Below are positions 14,167-20,551 of a stretch of DNA of 26,492 nt, piece after piece (position 1 is the stretch's first letter; each line of letters begins with the position of its first letter). This DNA comes from CBFDCQ01 sp965603355. GTDB taxonomy: Bacteria > Hydrogenedentota > CAZGCA01 > CBFDCQ01. The DNA lies in contig CBFDCQ010000041.1 of NCBI GenBank assembly GCA_965603355.1, positions 1 to 26,492 of the forward strand, written 5' to 3'. The translations under genes were made by a program, and so were the position numbers. Below the pieces are notes generated by a model. That model saw only the letters and a list, made by a program, of their open reading frames with translations, was not told where the DNA came from and searched no databases.

Positions 14167-15653
14167 ATTGTTATGAGCCCTCGTTCGGCGATCTCTACGG
14201 CTTTGACGAGCGCTTTCGCCTTGTTGATTGTCTCCTCATACTCGCGGTGCGGGTCGCTGTCCGCGACTATGCCCGCTCCCGCCTGCACGTATGCCGTGCC
14301 GTCTACGATCACCAGCGTGCGTATCAGGATACACGAGTCGAAGTTGCCGGAAAAACCGACGTACCCCAGCGCGCCGCCGTACGGGCCTCGCTTAACGGGT
14401 TCCAACTCTTCGATGATCTCCATAGCGCGTATCTTCGGTGCGCCGCTGACGGTGCCCATCGGAAAAACGGCTCGCAGCGCCGTGTAACAGTCCTCGTCCG
14501 CTCTCAGCTTGCCGCGGACGTTGGAGACGATGTGCATGACGTGAGAGTACCGTTCGATGACCTCGAGTTCGGTCACCTCGACGGTGCCGGAGTCCGAAAC
14601 GCGTCCGACGTCGTTGCGGCCAAGGTCAACCAGCATGATGTGCTCCGCAAGCTCCTTCTCGTCGGAAAGCAGGTCCTTCTCAAGCGCGACATCTTCCTCG
14701 GTATCCTTTCCTCTCGGTCTTGTTCCGGCGATCGGTCTCACCTGGACCGTTCCGTCCTCCACCCTGACCATCAGCTCCGGCGACGAACCTACGAGCTGGA
14801 GGTCGCCCAGTTCCATATAGAACATGTAAGGCGACGGGTTGAGCGACCGCAACGCGCGGTACACGTCGAGAGGCGAACTGTGAATCTCCGCCTTGAACCT
14901 CTGGGAGAGCACGACCTGGAATATATCGCCCGCGACGATATACTCTTTTGCCTTCTTGACGGCTTCGGTGTATTGCTTTTCCGTCTGGTTAGAGCTGAGC
15001 GTGGGGGAGTAGACGGTGTCCCTGCCGGGACCCTCCCCGGCCGAGACTACCAGAGGTCGCCCGAGCCGGTCTATGATGGCGTCAATTTTCTGTGTTGCGC
15101 TCTCGTACGCGGCCTCGACGTCCTGCTCGACATGGGCGTTGCTCACCACCCTTATGGTGTGGTTCACGTGGTCAAATATCAGTATAGTGTCGGTGAGCAT
15201 GAAATAGCAGTCAGGCAGATCAAGGTCGTCCGCGTTCGCGTCCGGCAGGTTCTCGAAGAACCTTACCGTATCATACCCAACGTAGCCGACCGCCCCTCCA
15301 TGAAACCGCGGCAGATCAGGTTCAGGCACGAGGCTGTAACCGGCCATCAGGTCCTTAAGGGCAGCAAGAGGGTCGTCGCACTCGAACTTCTCAACGCTTT
15401 CGCCGCGGACGATCTCCACCTGACGTGATTTGCTGCGAAAAATGATCGACGGGTTCGCCCCCAGAAAGGAGTACTGCGCGATCTTCTCCCCACCTTCGAC
15501 GCTTTCCAGAAGGTAGCAGTAGTTTCCTTCACGGATCTTGAGAAAGGCGCTTACCGGCGTGTCGAGATCGGCCAGAATCTCGGTGTAGACCGGTATCAGG
15601 TTGCCCTTTGCGGCTCTTTTCTTGAACTCTTCAAGCGATGGTTTATGTCGCAT
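14163..15653 (-). CDS. trpE: Anthranilate synthase component I
   Basis: The 496-residue chorismate-utilising enzyme starts at ATG 15653 (MRHKPSLEEFKKRA). A frame-extension through GTG 15704 would add 17 residues that run into the hairpins upstream and look unconserved. The N-terminal part has the Trp-binding LLES element (about 48-51, CYLLESVEGGEKIAQYS), predicting feedback inhibition by tryptophan. Chorismate-binding motifs are VLSQRFKAEI, SPSPYMFYM-type (here NPSPYMFYMELG), PIAGTRPRGKDTEED, MLVDLGRNDVGRV and FPMGTVSGAPKIRAMEII. It forms the TrpE-TrpG complex making anthranilate. No other trp genes are in the window. The gene is downstream of hisI across a gap filled by two palindromes. Confidence 0.94.
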   Translation of the reverse strand: MRHKPSLEEFKKRAAKGNLIPVYTEILADLDTPVSAFLKIREGNYCYLLESVEGGEKIAQYSFLGANPSIIFRSKSRQVEIVRGESVEKFECDDPLAALKDLMAGYSLVPEPDLPRFHGGAVGYVGYDTVRFFENLPDANADDLDLPDCYFMLTDTILIFDHVNHTIRVVSNAHVEQDVEAAYESATQKIDAIIDRLGRPLVVSAGEGPGRDTVYSPTLSSNQTEKQYTEAVKKAKEYIVAGDIFQVVLSQRFKAEIHSSPLDVYRALRSLNPSPYMFYMELGDLQLVGSSPELMVRVEDGTVQVRPIAGTRPRGKDTEEDVALEKDLLSDEKELAEHIMLVDLGRNDVGRVSDSGTVEVTELEVIERYSHVMHIVSNVRGKLRADEDCYTALRAVFPMGTVSGAPKIRAMEIIEELEPVKRGPYGGALGYVGFSGNFDSCILIRTLVIVDGTAYVQAGAGIVADSDPHREYEETINKAKALVKAVEIAERGLITI

Positions 15654-15665
15654 GTCACGCCCATA

Positions 15666-15727
15666 TCGGCGGGTTATCCCGCCCGCCGGTCTTACTATAA
15701 ACACTGGCGGTTCGCGAACCGCCCCTA
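15666..15727. repeat. REP-like palindrome pair in the hisI-trpE gap
   Basis: Minus-strand TAGGGGCGGTTCGCGAACCGCC (15727-15706, shown here in two parts) contains the perfect 18-nt palindrome GGCGGTTCGCGAACCGCC, and its TAG is the hisI stop codon. A second palindrome, GGCGGG-TTAT-CCCGCC, lies at 15668-15683 just before trpE, and its pairing region could hide the trpE start. The head TAGGGGC matches that of the palindromes in the transposase gene at the right end. A transcription-control role is possible but unproven. Confidence 0.7.
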
Positions 15728-16078
15728 ATCCTCCGCGTCCCGTATCGAACCGGTGTTCCTGTCAATCTGTTGATAAAAGCAGGACCAGCGACCCGTGTGA
15801 CACGCCTTGCCCCGCTGGGCAACTTTGATGAGCAGCGTGTCGGAGTCGCAGTCCAGACGAATGTCGCGCACCTCCTGAATGTGCCCGGAAGTCTCGCCCT
15901 TGTGCCACAGGCATTGTCTCGACCTGCTCCAGAAGTGCGTCTCACCCGTTTCCAGAGTGAGGCGGAGCGATTCCTCGTTCATGTACGCGAGCATAAGTAC
16001 GTCAAGGCTGTCCGCGTCCTGAACAATTGCGGGAATGAGTCCCTTTTCGTCGAACTTAACCTGGTCGAGATCCAACAT
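15725..16078 (-). CDS. hisI: Phosphoribosyl-AMP cyclohydrolase
   Basis: The 117-residue enzyme opens the purine ring of PR-AMP in histidine synthesis. The motifs are standard: AYMNEESLRLTLETG, HFWSRSRQCLWHKGETSGHIQ, LDCDSDTLL and GKACHTGRWSCFY, with conserved Cys/Asp residues for the metals. It lacks the fused HisE domain, so hisE must be elsewhere. The ATG at 16078 (MLDLDQVKF) is chosen because GGGTTCGGGG precedes it; a TTG at 16093 would add five residues. It follows hisF by about 17 nt. The stop TAG overlaps the TAGGGGC head of a REP-like palindrome. Confidence 0.93.
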   Translation of the reverse strand: MLDLDQVKFDEKGLIPAIVQDADSLDVLMLAYMNEESLRLTLETGETHFWSRSRQCLWHKGETSGHIQEVRDIRLDCDSDTLLIKVAQRGKACHTGRWSCFYQQIDRNTGSIRDAED

Positions 16079-16095
16079 TGTCCCCGAACCCAACG

Positions 16096-16872
16096 TTATC
16101 CGAGTGCAGACTCGGACAATCTCCTAACAGGAATACCCTTCTTCGACAGGTATTCTTTCGTTTCGGCGATAGTATACTGCGAGTAATGAAATATCGAGGC
16201 TGCCAGCACGGCGTCCGCTTTGCCGTCCACCAGCGCTTCGTAGAGATGTTCCAATGTACCGGCGCCCCCGGAGGCTATCACGGGAATGCTGACCGCCTCC
16301 GCGACGGCGCGCGTCAACTCGATATTGTACCCGTCGCATGTGCCGTCGCGGTCCATGCTCGTGAGCAGTATCTCACCGGCACCTTTTTGTTCGACCTCCC
16401 GCGCCCAGGAGATCGCCTCGAGCTCTGTTGGAATCCGCCCGCCGTGCGTGAACACGATATACTTTTCACCGCACAGTTTCGGGTCTATGGCCACGACGAT
16501 GCACTGAGTGCCGAACTTCGCCGCTGCCTCGCTGATGAAATCGGGATCGGCGACCACTGCGGTGTTGATTGAAACCTTGTCCGCGCCTGCTTTGAGCAGT
16601 GTGCGTACATCCTCGAGGGCGGTGACCCCGCCGCCGACCGTCAACGGCATAAACACCTGTTCGGCGGTTCGCTCGACGACATCGACTAGGGTGGCGCGCT
16701 GCTCGTGGCTCGCGGTGATATCAAGGAACACGAGCTCGTCGGCGCCCTCCTGTTCGTAGCGCTGCGCGATCTCCACGGGGTCGCCGGCATCCCTTAGGCC
16801 GACGAAGTTGACCCCTTTGACAACGCGTCCGGCCATAACGTCAAGGCACGGAATGATACGTTTAGCAAGCAT
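16096..16872 (-). CDS. hisF: Imidazole glycerol phosphate synthase subunit HisF
   Basis: The 258-residue TIM barrel is the cyclase subunit that, with HisH, makes IGP and AICAR. Catalytic residues D11 (RIIPCLDV) and D130 (VVAIDPKL) are both present. Other signatures are GRVVKGVNFVGLRDAGDP, ADELVFLDITAS, PLTVGGGV, ADKVSINTA, LLTSMDRDGTCDGYN and PVIASGGAG. hisH is not in the window, so the his genes are dispersed here: only hisF and hisI are joined to the trp genes. The ribosome binding site (TTTGAAAG) is weak. Gap to the amaP-like gene is 43 nt. Confidence 0.96.
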   Translation of the reverse strand: MLAKRIIPCLDVMAGRVVKGVNFVGLRDAGDPVEIAQRYEQEGADELVFLDITASHEQRATLVDVVERTAEQVFMPLTVGGGVTALEDVRTLLKAGADKVSINTAVVADPDFISEAAAKFGTQCIVVAIDPKLCGEKYIVFTHGGRIPTELEAISWAREVEQKGAGEILLTSMDRDGTCDGYNIELTRAVAEAVSIPVIASGGAGTLEHLYEALVDGKADAVLAASIFHYSQYTIAETKEYLSKKGIPVRRLSESALG

Positions 16873-16915
16873 CTTTCAAACGTTCGCAATTCTAATAGAG
16901 AGGTGAAGCCGAACT

Positions 16916-17464
16916 TCAGTGCTCCGCCGGCTCAACTTCCCGTATGGTGACGTTAACGTCACCCATCTCTTCAAGGCCGAGGAGCTCTTGAGCCGACTCG
17001 ATGAGGTGCTGCCGGATCCTCTCGCCAAGCTGAGGCACGTTTTGTCCGTGGTAGACCGACGCAGTCACGTCGACCGTGATCGTCTTTCTGTCTTCCACAG
17101 GAGTCACCAGAGTGGTGAGCCTCTTGACCTCCGGCAAGGTCGAACAGCCGCGTGCGAGGAACGCTTCGATAGTGTCCACTGAAACGCTTGTCGTGCCGCG
17201 AGGGCTTGAAAAAGAAACGTAGCGTCCGCGGCTTTCCTGCTTTGACACAATGAGCGCTACACGTGACACGACTATCAGGACAAGAGCGACGCCGGCGATA
17301 GCGGCGGCCGCACGGCATGAACGCTGCATCCCATAGTCCTGTAGGAACCGTGGGAGAGTCTCATAGCATAGGCTCGGGTAAATCGCTCCCGCTATCAGTG
17401 CCGCTCCCACCACAAACGCCAGCACCCAGATCACAAACGCGAAGATCGGACTTAGAACTCTCAT
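16916..17464 (-). CDS. AmaP-like membrane protein (alkaline shock response anchor type)
   Basis: The 182-residue product has two N-terminal membrane helices (about 6-28 and 51-72, AAAAIAGVALVLIVVSRVALI) and a C-terminal Asp23-like domain (about 90-170: TTSVSVDTIEAFLARGC..., ITVDVTASVYHGQNVPQLGERIRQHLIESAQELLGLEEMGDVNVTI). This is the architecture of AmaP, which anchors Asp23 at the membrane. It directly follows an Asp23-family gene with a 4-nt stop/start overlap (ATGA), which strongly supports a functional pair. Asp23/AmaP respond to cell-envelope stress in Firmicutes, and outside that group their role is not well defined. Confidence 0.85.
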   Translation of the reverse strand: MRVLSPIFAFVIWVLAFVVGAALIAGAIYPSLCYETLPRFLQDYGMQRSCRAAAAIAGVALVLIVVSRVALIVSKQESRGRYVSFSSPRGTTSVSVDTIEAFLARGCSTLPEVKRLTTLVTPVEDRKTITVDVTASVYHGQNVPQLGERIRQHLIESAQELLGLEEMGDVNVTIREVEPAEH

Positions 17465-17862
17465 GCTAATCCACCTTCCCTTTCACTTTCGGTACCCGCA
17501 GCCGACCGATCGGGCATCTCCACCCCTTGAACGTGGACGTTCACAGCGACCACAGCGCACTCGGTCATCCTGCGCAGCGCGTTTAGCACAGCCTCCTGCA
17601 CGTTGTGGCCCACCTCTTGTATGACCGTCCCGTATCGGACGATGATCGAAATGTCCACCGTGACGCGGCCACTATCGTCAAACGAGACCTTAACTCCGCG
17701 ACCCGCCGTATCGCGCGAAAGCTTCTTGGCTATGCCGTCCGCAACGCCTTCGCTCATCCCTGCAACACCGTCAATGTTTGCGGTTTCATATCCGGCGATC
17801 GCGCTCATAACGTTTTTGTGGACCTCAATTGCGCCCAGCTCTGAAGTTCGTCCATCCACCAT
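17461..17862 (-). CDS. Asp23/Gls24 family protein
   Basis: The 133-residue protein matches the Asp23 (DUF322) family: LGAIEVHKNVMSAIAGYETANIDGVAGMSEGV, VSFDDSGRVTVDISIIVRYGTVIQEVGHNVQEAVLNALRRM and VNVHVQGVEM. It is cytoplasmic, with no signal or helix, and is presumably tethered by the adjacent AmaP-like protein. A good ribosome binding site, AAGGAGG, sits 8-9 nt upstream of the ATG. It lies 37 nt after accC. The order accB-accC-asp23 is also found in other bacteria, where nusB often follows; here amaP and his genes follow instead. Confidence 0.93.
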   Translation of the reverse strand: MVDGRTSELGAIEVHKNVMSAIAGYETANIDGVAGMSEGVADGIAKKLSRDTAGRGVKVSFDDSGRVTVDISIIVRYGTVIQEVGHNVQEAVLNALRRMTECAVVAVNVHVQGVEMPDRSAAGTESEREGGLA

Positions 17863-17899
17863 AAGAATCTTCCTCCTTGTCCCAAAATGGGGCCGAAGC

Positions 17900-19264
17900 T
17901 CACATGCGCCCTGAACTTCTCTTTGTCAGTAGCAGACTTTCGACGAAGCTCGTGTTAATGTTGCCTACCTGGAATCTTCGATCCCGCAATATCCTCAGAG
18001 TCAGAGACACGGTAGTGGGCACACCCTCAATAACCGTTTCCTCCATAGCCCTCACAGCCCGTTTGAGAGCCTCATCCCTGTTACGCCCCCAGGCAATGAC
18101 CTTGGCCAGCAGCGGATCGTAATAGGAGGGCACGGTATATCCCTCGCACACGTGGGTATCGATGCGGATGCCCGGACCGCCCGGAACGTTGAACTGCGTA
18201 ATTTGACCCGGACACGGGCAGAAACCGTTGTCCGGATCTTCGGCGAAAATGCGGCACTCGATCGACCATCCGTTGATGTTGATGTCACGTTGGGTGAAGC
18301 CCAGTCTCTCGCCGGCGGCCAACCTGATCTGTTCCTTAACGATGTCTATTCCGGTAACTTCCTCCGTTACCGGATGCTCGACCTGTATGCGGCTGTTGAA
18401 CTCCAGGAAATAGAACTTCCCGCGCTCATCCAGCAGGAATTCGATCGTGCCGGCGTTATCGTAGTTGACGGCGCGCGCCGCCTCGATGGCTGCTTTTCCC
18501 ATAGCCTTTCGCAGCTTTGGATCGAGAGCCGTGGAGGGCGCCTCCTCCATCAGTTTCTGATACCTGCGCTGGATGGTGCACTCGCGTTCACCGAGATGCA
18601 CGACATTGCCGTGCTTGTCGCCGAGGATCTGGAACTCCACGTGGCGTCCATTGTCGATAAGCTTTTCCACGTACACCGACCTGTCCCCGAACGCCGCTTC
18701 CGCCTCGGTCTGTGCGGTTGTAAAGGCGTTGACGAGGCTCGCATCGTTGTGCGCGGCCCTCATTCCGCGTCCGCCGCCGCCCGCCGCCGCCTTGATGATG
18801 ACCGGAAAACCGATCTTGTGTGCGACGTCGAGCGCTTCTTCAGAGCTTGACACGATACCGTCGCTGCCGGGCACGACCGGTATGCCATGCTCGCGCATTA
18901 CTCTGCGCGCCTCGATCTTGTTGCCGGCCAGCTGTATCACCTCAACCGCCGGACCGATGAAAACGATATTGCAGGACCGGCATATTTCGGCGAACCGGGC
19001 GTTCTCGGCGAGAAATCCGTATCCGGGATGTATCGCCGCAACGTCGGCAATCTCCGCTGCGCTGATTATGCTCGGGATGTGGAGATAGCTCTCTGAGCTG
19101 TGCGCGGAACCGATACATATATCGGCGTCCGCATATTGAACATGGAGCGACTCGAAATCCGCCTCGGAGTGCACGGCAACACTGCGTATACCCATCTCCT
19201 TGCAGGCCCTGACTATACGCAACGCGATTTCGCCTCTATTTGCTATCAGTATGCTGTTGAACAT
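17900..19264 (-). CDS. accC: Acetyl-CoA carboxylase, biotin carboxylase subunit
   Basis: The 454-residue ATP-grasp enzyme carboxylates biotin on AccB, the first step of malonyl-CoA formation. Signatures are ILIANRGEIALRIVRACKEMGIRSVAVHSEAD, AIHPGYGFLAENARFAEIC, KAAAGGGGRGMR (ATP-binding glycine loop), YVEKLIDNGRHVEFQILGD and EFNSRIQVEHPVTEEVTGIDIVKEQIR. Length is normal (about 450). The biotin carboxylase stands without a fused carboxyltransferase, so accA/accD lie elsewhere. It follows accB by 23 nt, and the two genes are surely co-transcribed from the promoter ahead of accB. Confidence 0.96.
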   Translation of the reverse strand: MFNSILIANRGEIALRIVRACKEMGIRSVAVHSEADFESLHVQYADADICIGSAHSSESYLHIPSIISAAEIADVAAIHPGYGFLAENARFAEICRSCNIVFIGPAVEVIQLAGNKIEARRVMREHGIPVVPGSDGIVSSSEEALDVAHKIGFPVIIKAAAGGGGRGMRAAHNDASLVNAFTTAQTEAEAAFGDRSVYVEKLIDNGRHVEFQILGDKHGNVVHLGERECTIQRRYQKLMEEAPSTALDPKLRKAMGKAAIEAARAVNYDNAGTIEFLLDERGKFYFLEFNSRIQVEHPVTEEVTGIDIVKEQIRLAAGERLGFTQRDININGWSIECRIFAEDPDNGFCPCPGQITQFNVPGGPGIRIDTHVCEGYTVPSYYDPLLAKVIAWGRNRDEALKRAVRAMEETVIEGVPTTVSLTLRILRDRRFQVGNINTSFVESLLLTKRSSGRM

Positions 19265-19287
19265 TGTGAGACCGTCCGCGGAACTTA

Positions 19288-19743
19288 CTAGACCTGAACG
19301 GGTTCGAGGACGAACAGCGGTTGACCGAACTCGACAGGTTCGCCATTACCCACAAGAGTCTGGACAAGCTTGCCGGACATAGGCGCCGGGATCTCGTTCA
19401 TGATCTTCATCGCCTCGATGATACAGATTGTCTGTCCTTCCGCCACGTAGTCGCTCGGCTCCACGAAAGGAGGAACATCCGGCGCCGAGCTTCGATAAAA
19501 GACGCCCACCATGGGCGACTCTATTACCGGCAGTTCGGGGGACTCCGCCGACCTCTCTTGTTCTTCCACAGACGCCTTCTCGCTGGCAGGCTGCGACGCC
19601 GCCTTCGGATTGGCATCGGCAGCGGGAGTTTGACTCATATCTTTCTTGAGGCGAATCTTAACCCCTTCGACGTCGTACTCGAGTTCGGTAATCGCCGCCT
19701 GCTCGAACATCTTTATCAAGTCTCTAAGTTCAGAAGTATCCAT
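19288..19743 (-). CDS. accB: Acetyl-CoA carboxylase, biotin carboxyl carrier protein
   Basis: The 151-residue protein has an N-terminal helical region (MDTSELRDLIKMFEQAAITELEYDVEGVKIRLKK), a Pro/Ala/Glu-rich flexible linker (about 42-72) and a C-terminal biotinyl domain with PMVGVFYRSSAPDVPPFVE and the biotinylation site EAMKIMNEI (K113). AccC loads CO2 onto this biotin and AccAD transfers it to acetyl-CoA. Of three possible starts I chose ATG 19743 because CAGGAG lies 6 nt upstream; the earlier in-frame GTG (19761) and ATG (19749) have their purine tracts too close. A near-consensus promoter lies about 180 nt upstream. Confidence 0.93.
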   Translation of the reverse strand: MDTSELRDLIKMFEQAAITELEYDVEGVKIRLKKDMSQTPAADANPKAASQPASEKASVEEQERSAESPELPVIESPMVGVFYRSSAPDVPPFVEPSDYVAEGQTICIIEAMKIMNEIPAPMSGKLVQTLVGNGEPVEFGQPLFVLEPVQV

Positions 19744-19817
19744 TGCCATCTCCTGAGACACAACTCCTTGGTTTGACAGCGCTTACACTTCCATGCCAAG
19801 GCCGATAACGCTAATCG

Positions 19818-19880
19818 TCACCAGTGCGTCGCCTCTCCGATACCGTCGGGTACGACAGGTTCAAGTTCTGAAGAGTCCAT
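19818..19880 (-). other. Possible 20-codon leader ORF in the accB 5' region
   Basis: ATG 19880 is preceded by AAAGGGGGC and opens a 20-codon frame (MDSSELEPVVPDGIGEATHW) that ends at TGA 19818. Its first 18 bases match the first 18 of accB at 15 positions (MDSSEL versus MDTSEL). It lies between the promoter at 19927-19955 and accB. It could be a translated leader, a decayed duplicate of the accB start, or chance. Confidence 0.25.
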
Positions 19881-19926
19881 GCCCCCTTTGACGGCGCCCG
19901 ATGCCGTTTCCTGCGCGCTTGCTGGT

Positions 19927-19955
19927 ATTTTACGGTAAAGCGCTACCCTTGTCAA
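19927..19955 (-). promoter_or_regulatory. Near-consensus sigma-70 promoter of accBC
   Basis: Minus strand: TTGACA (19955-19950), 17-nt spacer, TAAAAT (19932-19927). Consensus -35 with optimal spacing; the -10 matches 5 of 6. It predicts a start near 19920 and a leader of about 175 nt before accB. With no strong terminator in the following gaps, it may also drive asp23, amaP, hisFI and trpEG. Confidence 0.8.
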
Positions 19956-20016
19956 GTGGCCGCCGTGGCCGTGCGTGAAAGTGTCGAAGCTCGCTGACGT
20001 CCGGCGAGATGTGCGG

Positions 20017-20454
20017 TCACTTGAGTTTGAGCAGAAATGCGACGGCCTCCAGAGCGAGAAGATAGCTATCGGCGCCGAAACCCGCAATCTGACCCGTCAC
20101 AACGGGCGCGATCAGCGACGTGTGGCGGAACTCCTCCCGCGCCTGTGTATTTGACAGATGCACCTCCACGGTCGGCAGTGCGACAGCCAATATCGAATCC
20201 CTGATCGCGACGCTGGTGTGCGTATACGCGGCGGGGTTGATGATTATGGCGTCGGCGATACTGCCCGCTTCGGCTATCTTGTCGACGATTTCCCCTTCGT
20301 GGTTCGAGTGAAAAGTCTCAATCTGAATGCCGAGCTCTTGGGCGCGTTCCTGAAGTCGCTCATCTATCTCGGCGAGAGTGACGCTGCCGTAGACTTCCGG
20401 CTCGCGCGTACCCAACAAGTTGAGATTCGGACCGTGGATCACAAGCACTTTCAT
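20017..20454 (-). CDS. aroQ: 3-Dehydroquinate dehydratase, type II
   Basis: The 145-residue enzyme dehydrates 3-dehydroquinate in the shikimate pathway, which feeds chorismate to the trpE product nearby. Family signatures are VIHGPNLNLLGTREPEVYG with the catalytic Tyr (Y22), INPAAYTHTSVAIRDS, VEVHLSNTQAREEFRH and FGADSYLLALEA. The motif normally reading HAREEFRHHS is QAREEFRHTS here, a mild variation. Length is typical (about 145-150). GGAGGG lies 9 nt upstream of the ATG. The pepP and efp genes that often separate aroQ from accB in other bacteria are absent; a 273-nt gap with the accB promoter lies between. Confidence 0.95.
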   Translation of the reverse strand: MKVLVIHGPNLNLLGTREPEVYGSVTLAEIDERLQERAQELGIQIETFHSNHEGEIVDKIAEAGSIADAIIINPAAYTHTSVAIRDSILAVALPTVEVHLSNTQAREEFRHTSLIAPVVTGQIAGFGADSYLLALEAVAFLLKLK

Positions 20455-20551
20455 ATTTCATGACCCTCCAGATTCGTTCTTGGACATCGTACCGCGTATG
20501 CCGGCACGCCCTCCCTTTGCCTTCCGAAGTTGCTTTCCTATCAGGTTGTCG

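Noticed and set aside
13495..14487. 330-codon open frame on the plus strand
   Set aside because: It is antisense to trpG and part of trpE; no domain or signal sequence seen.
14247..15428. 393-codon open frame on the plus strand
   Set aside because: It is antisense to trpE, has no recognisable motif and is typical of shadow frames in GC-rich DNA.
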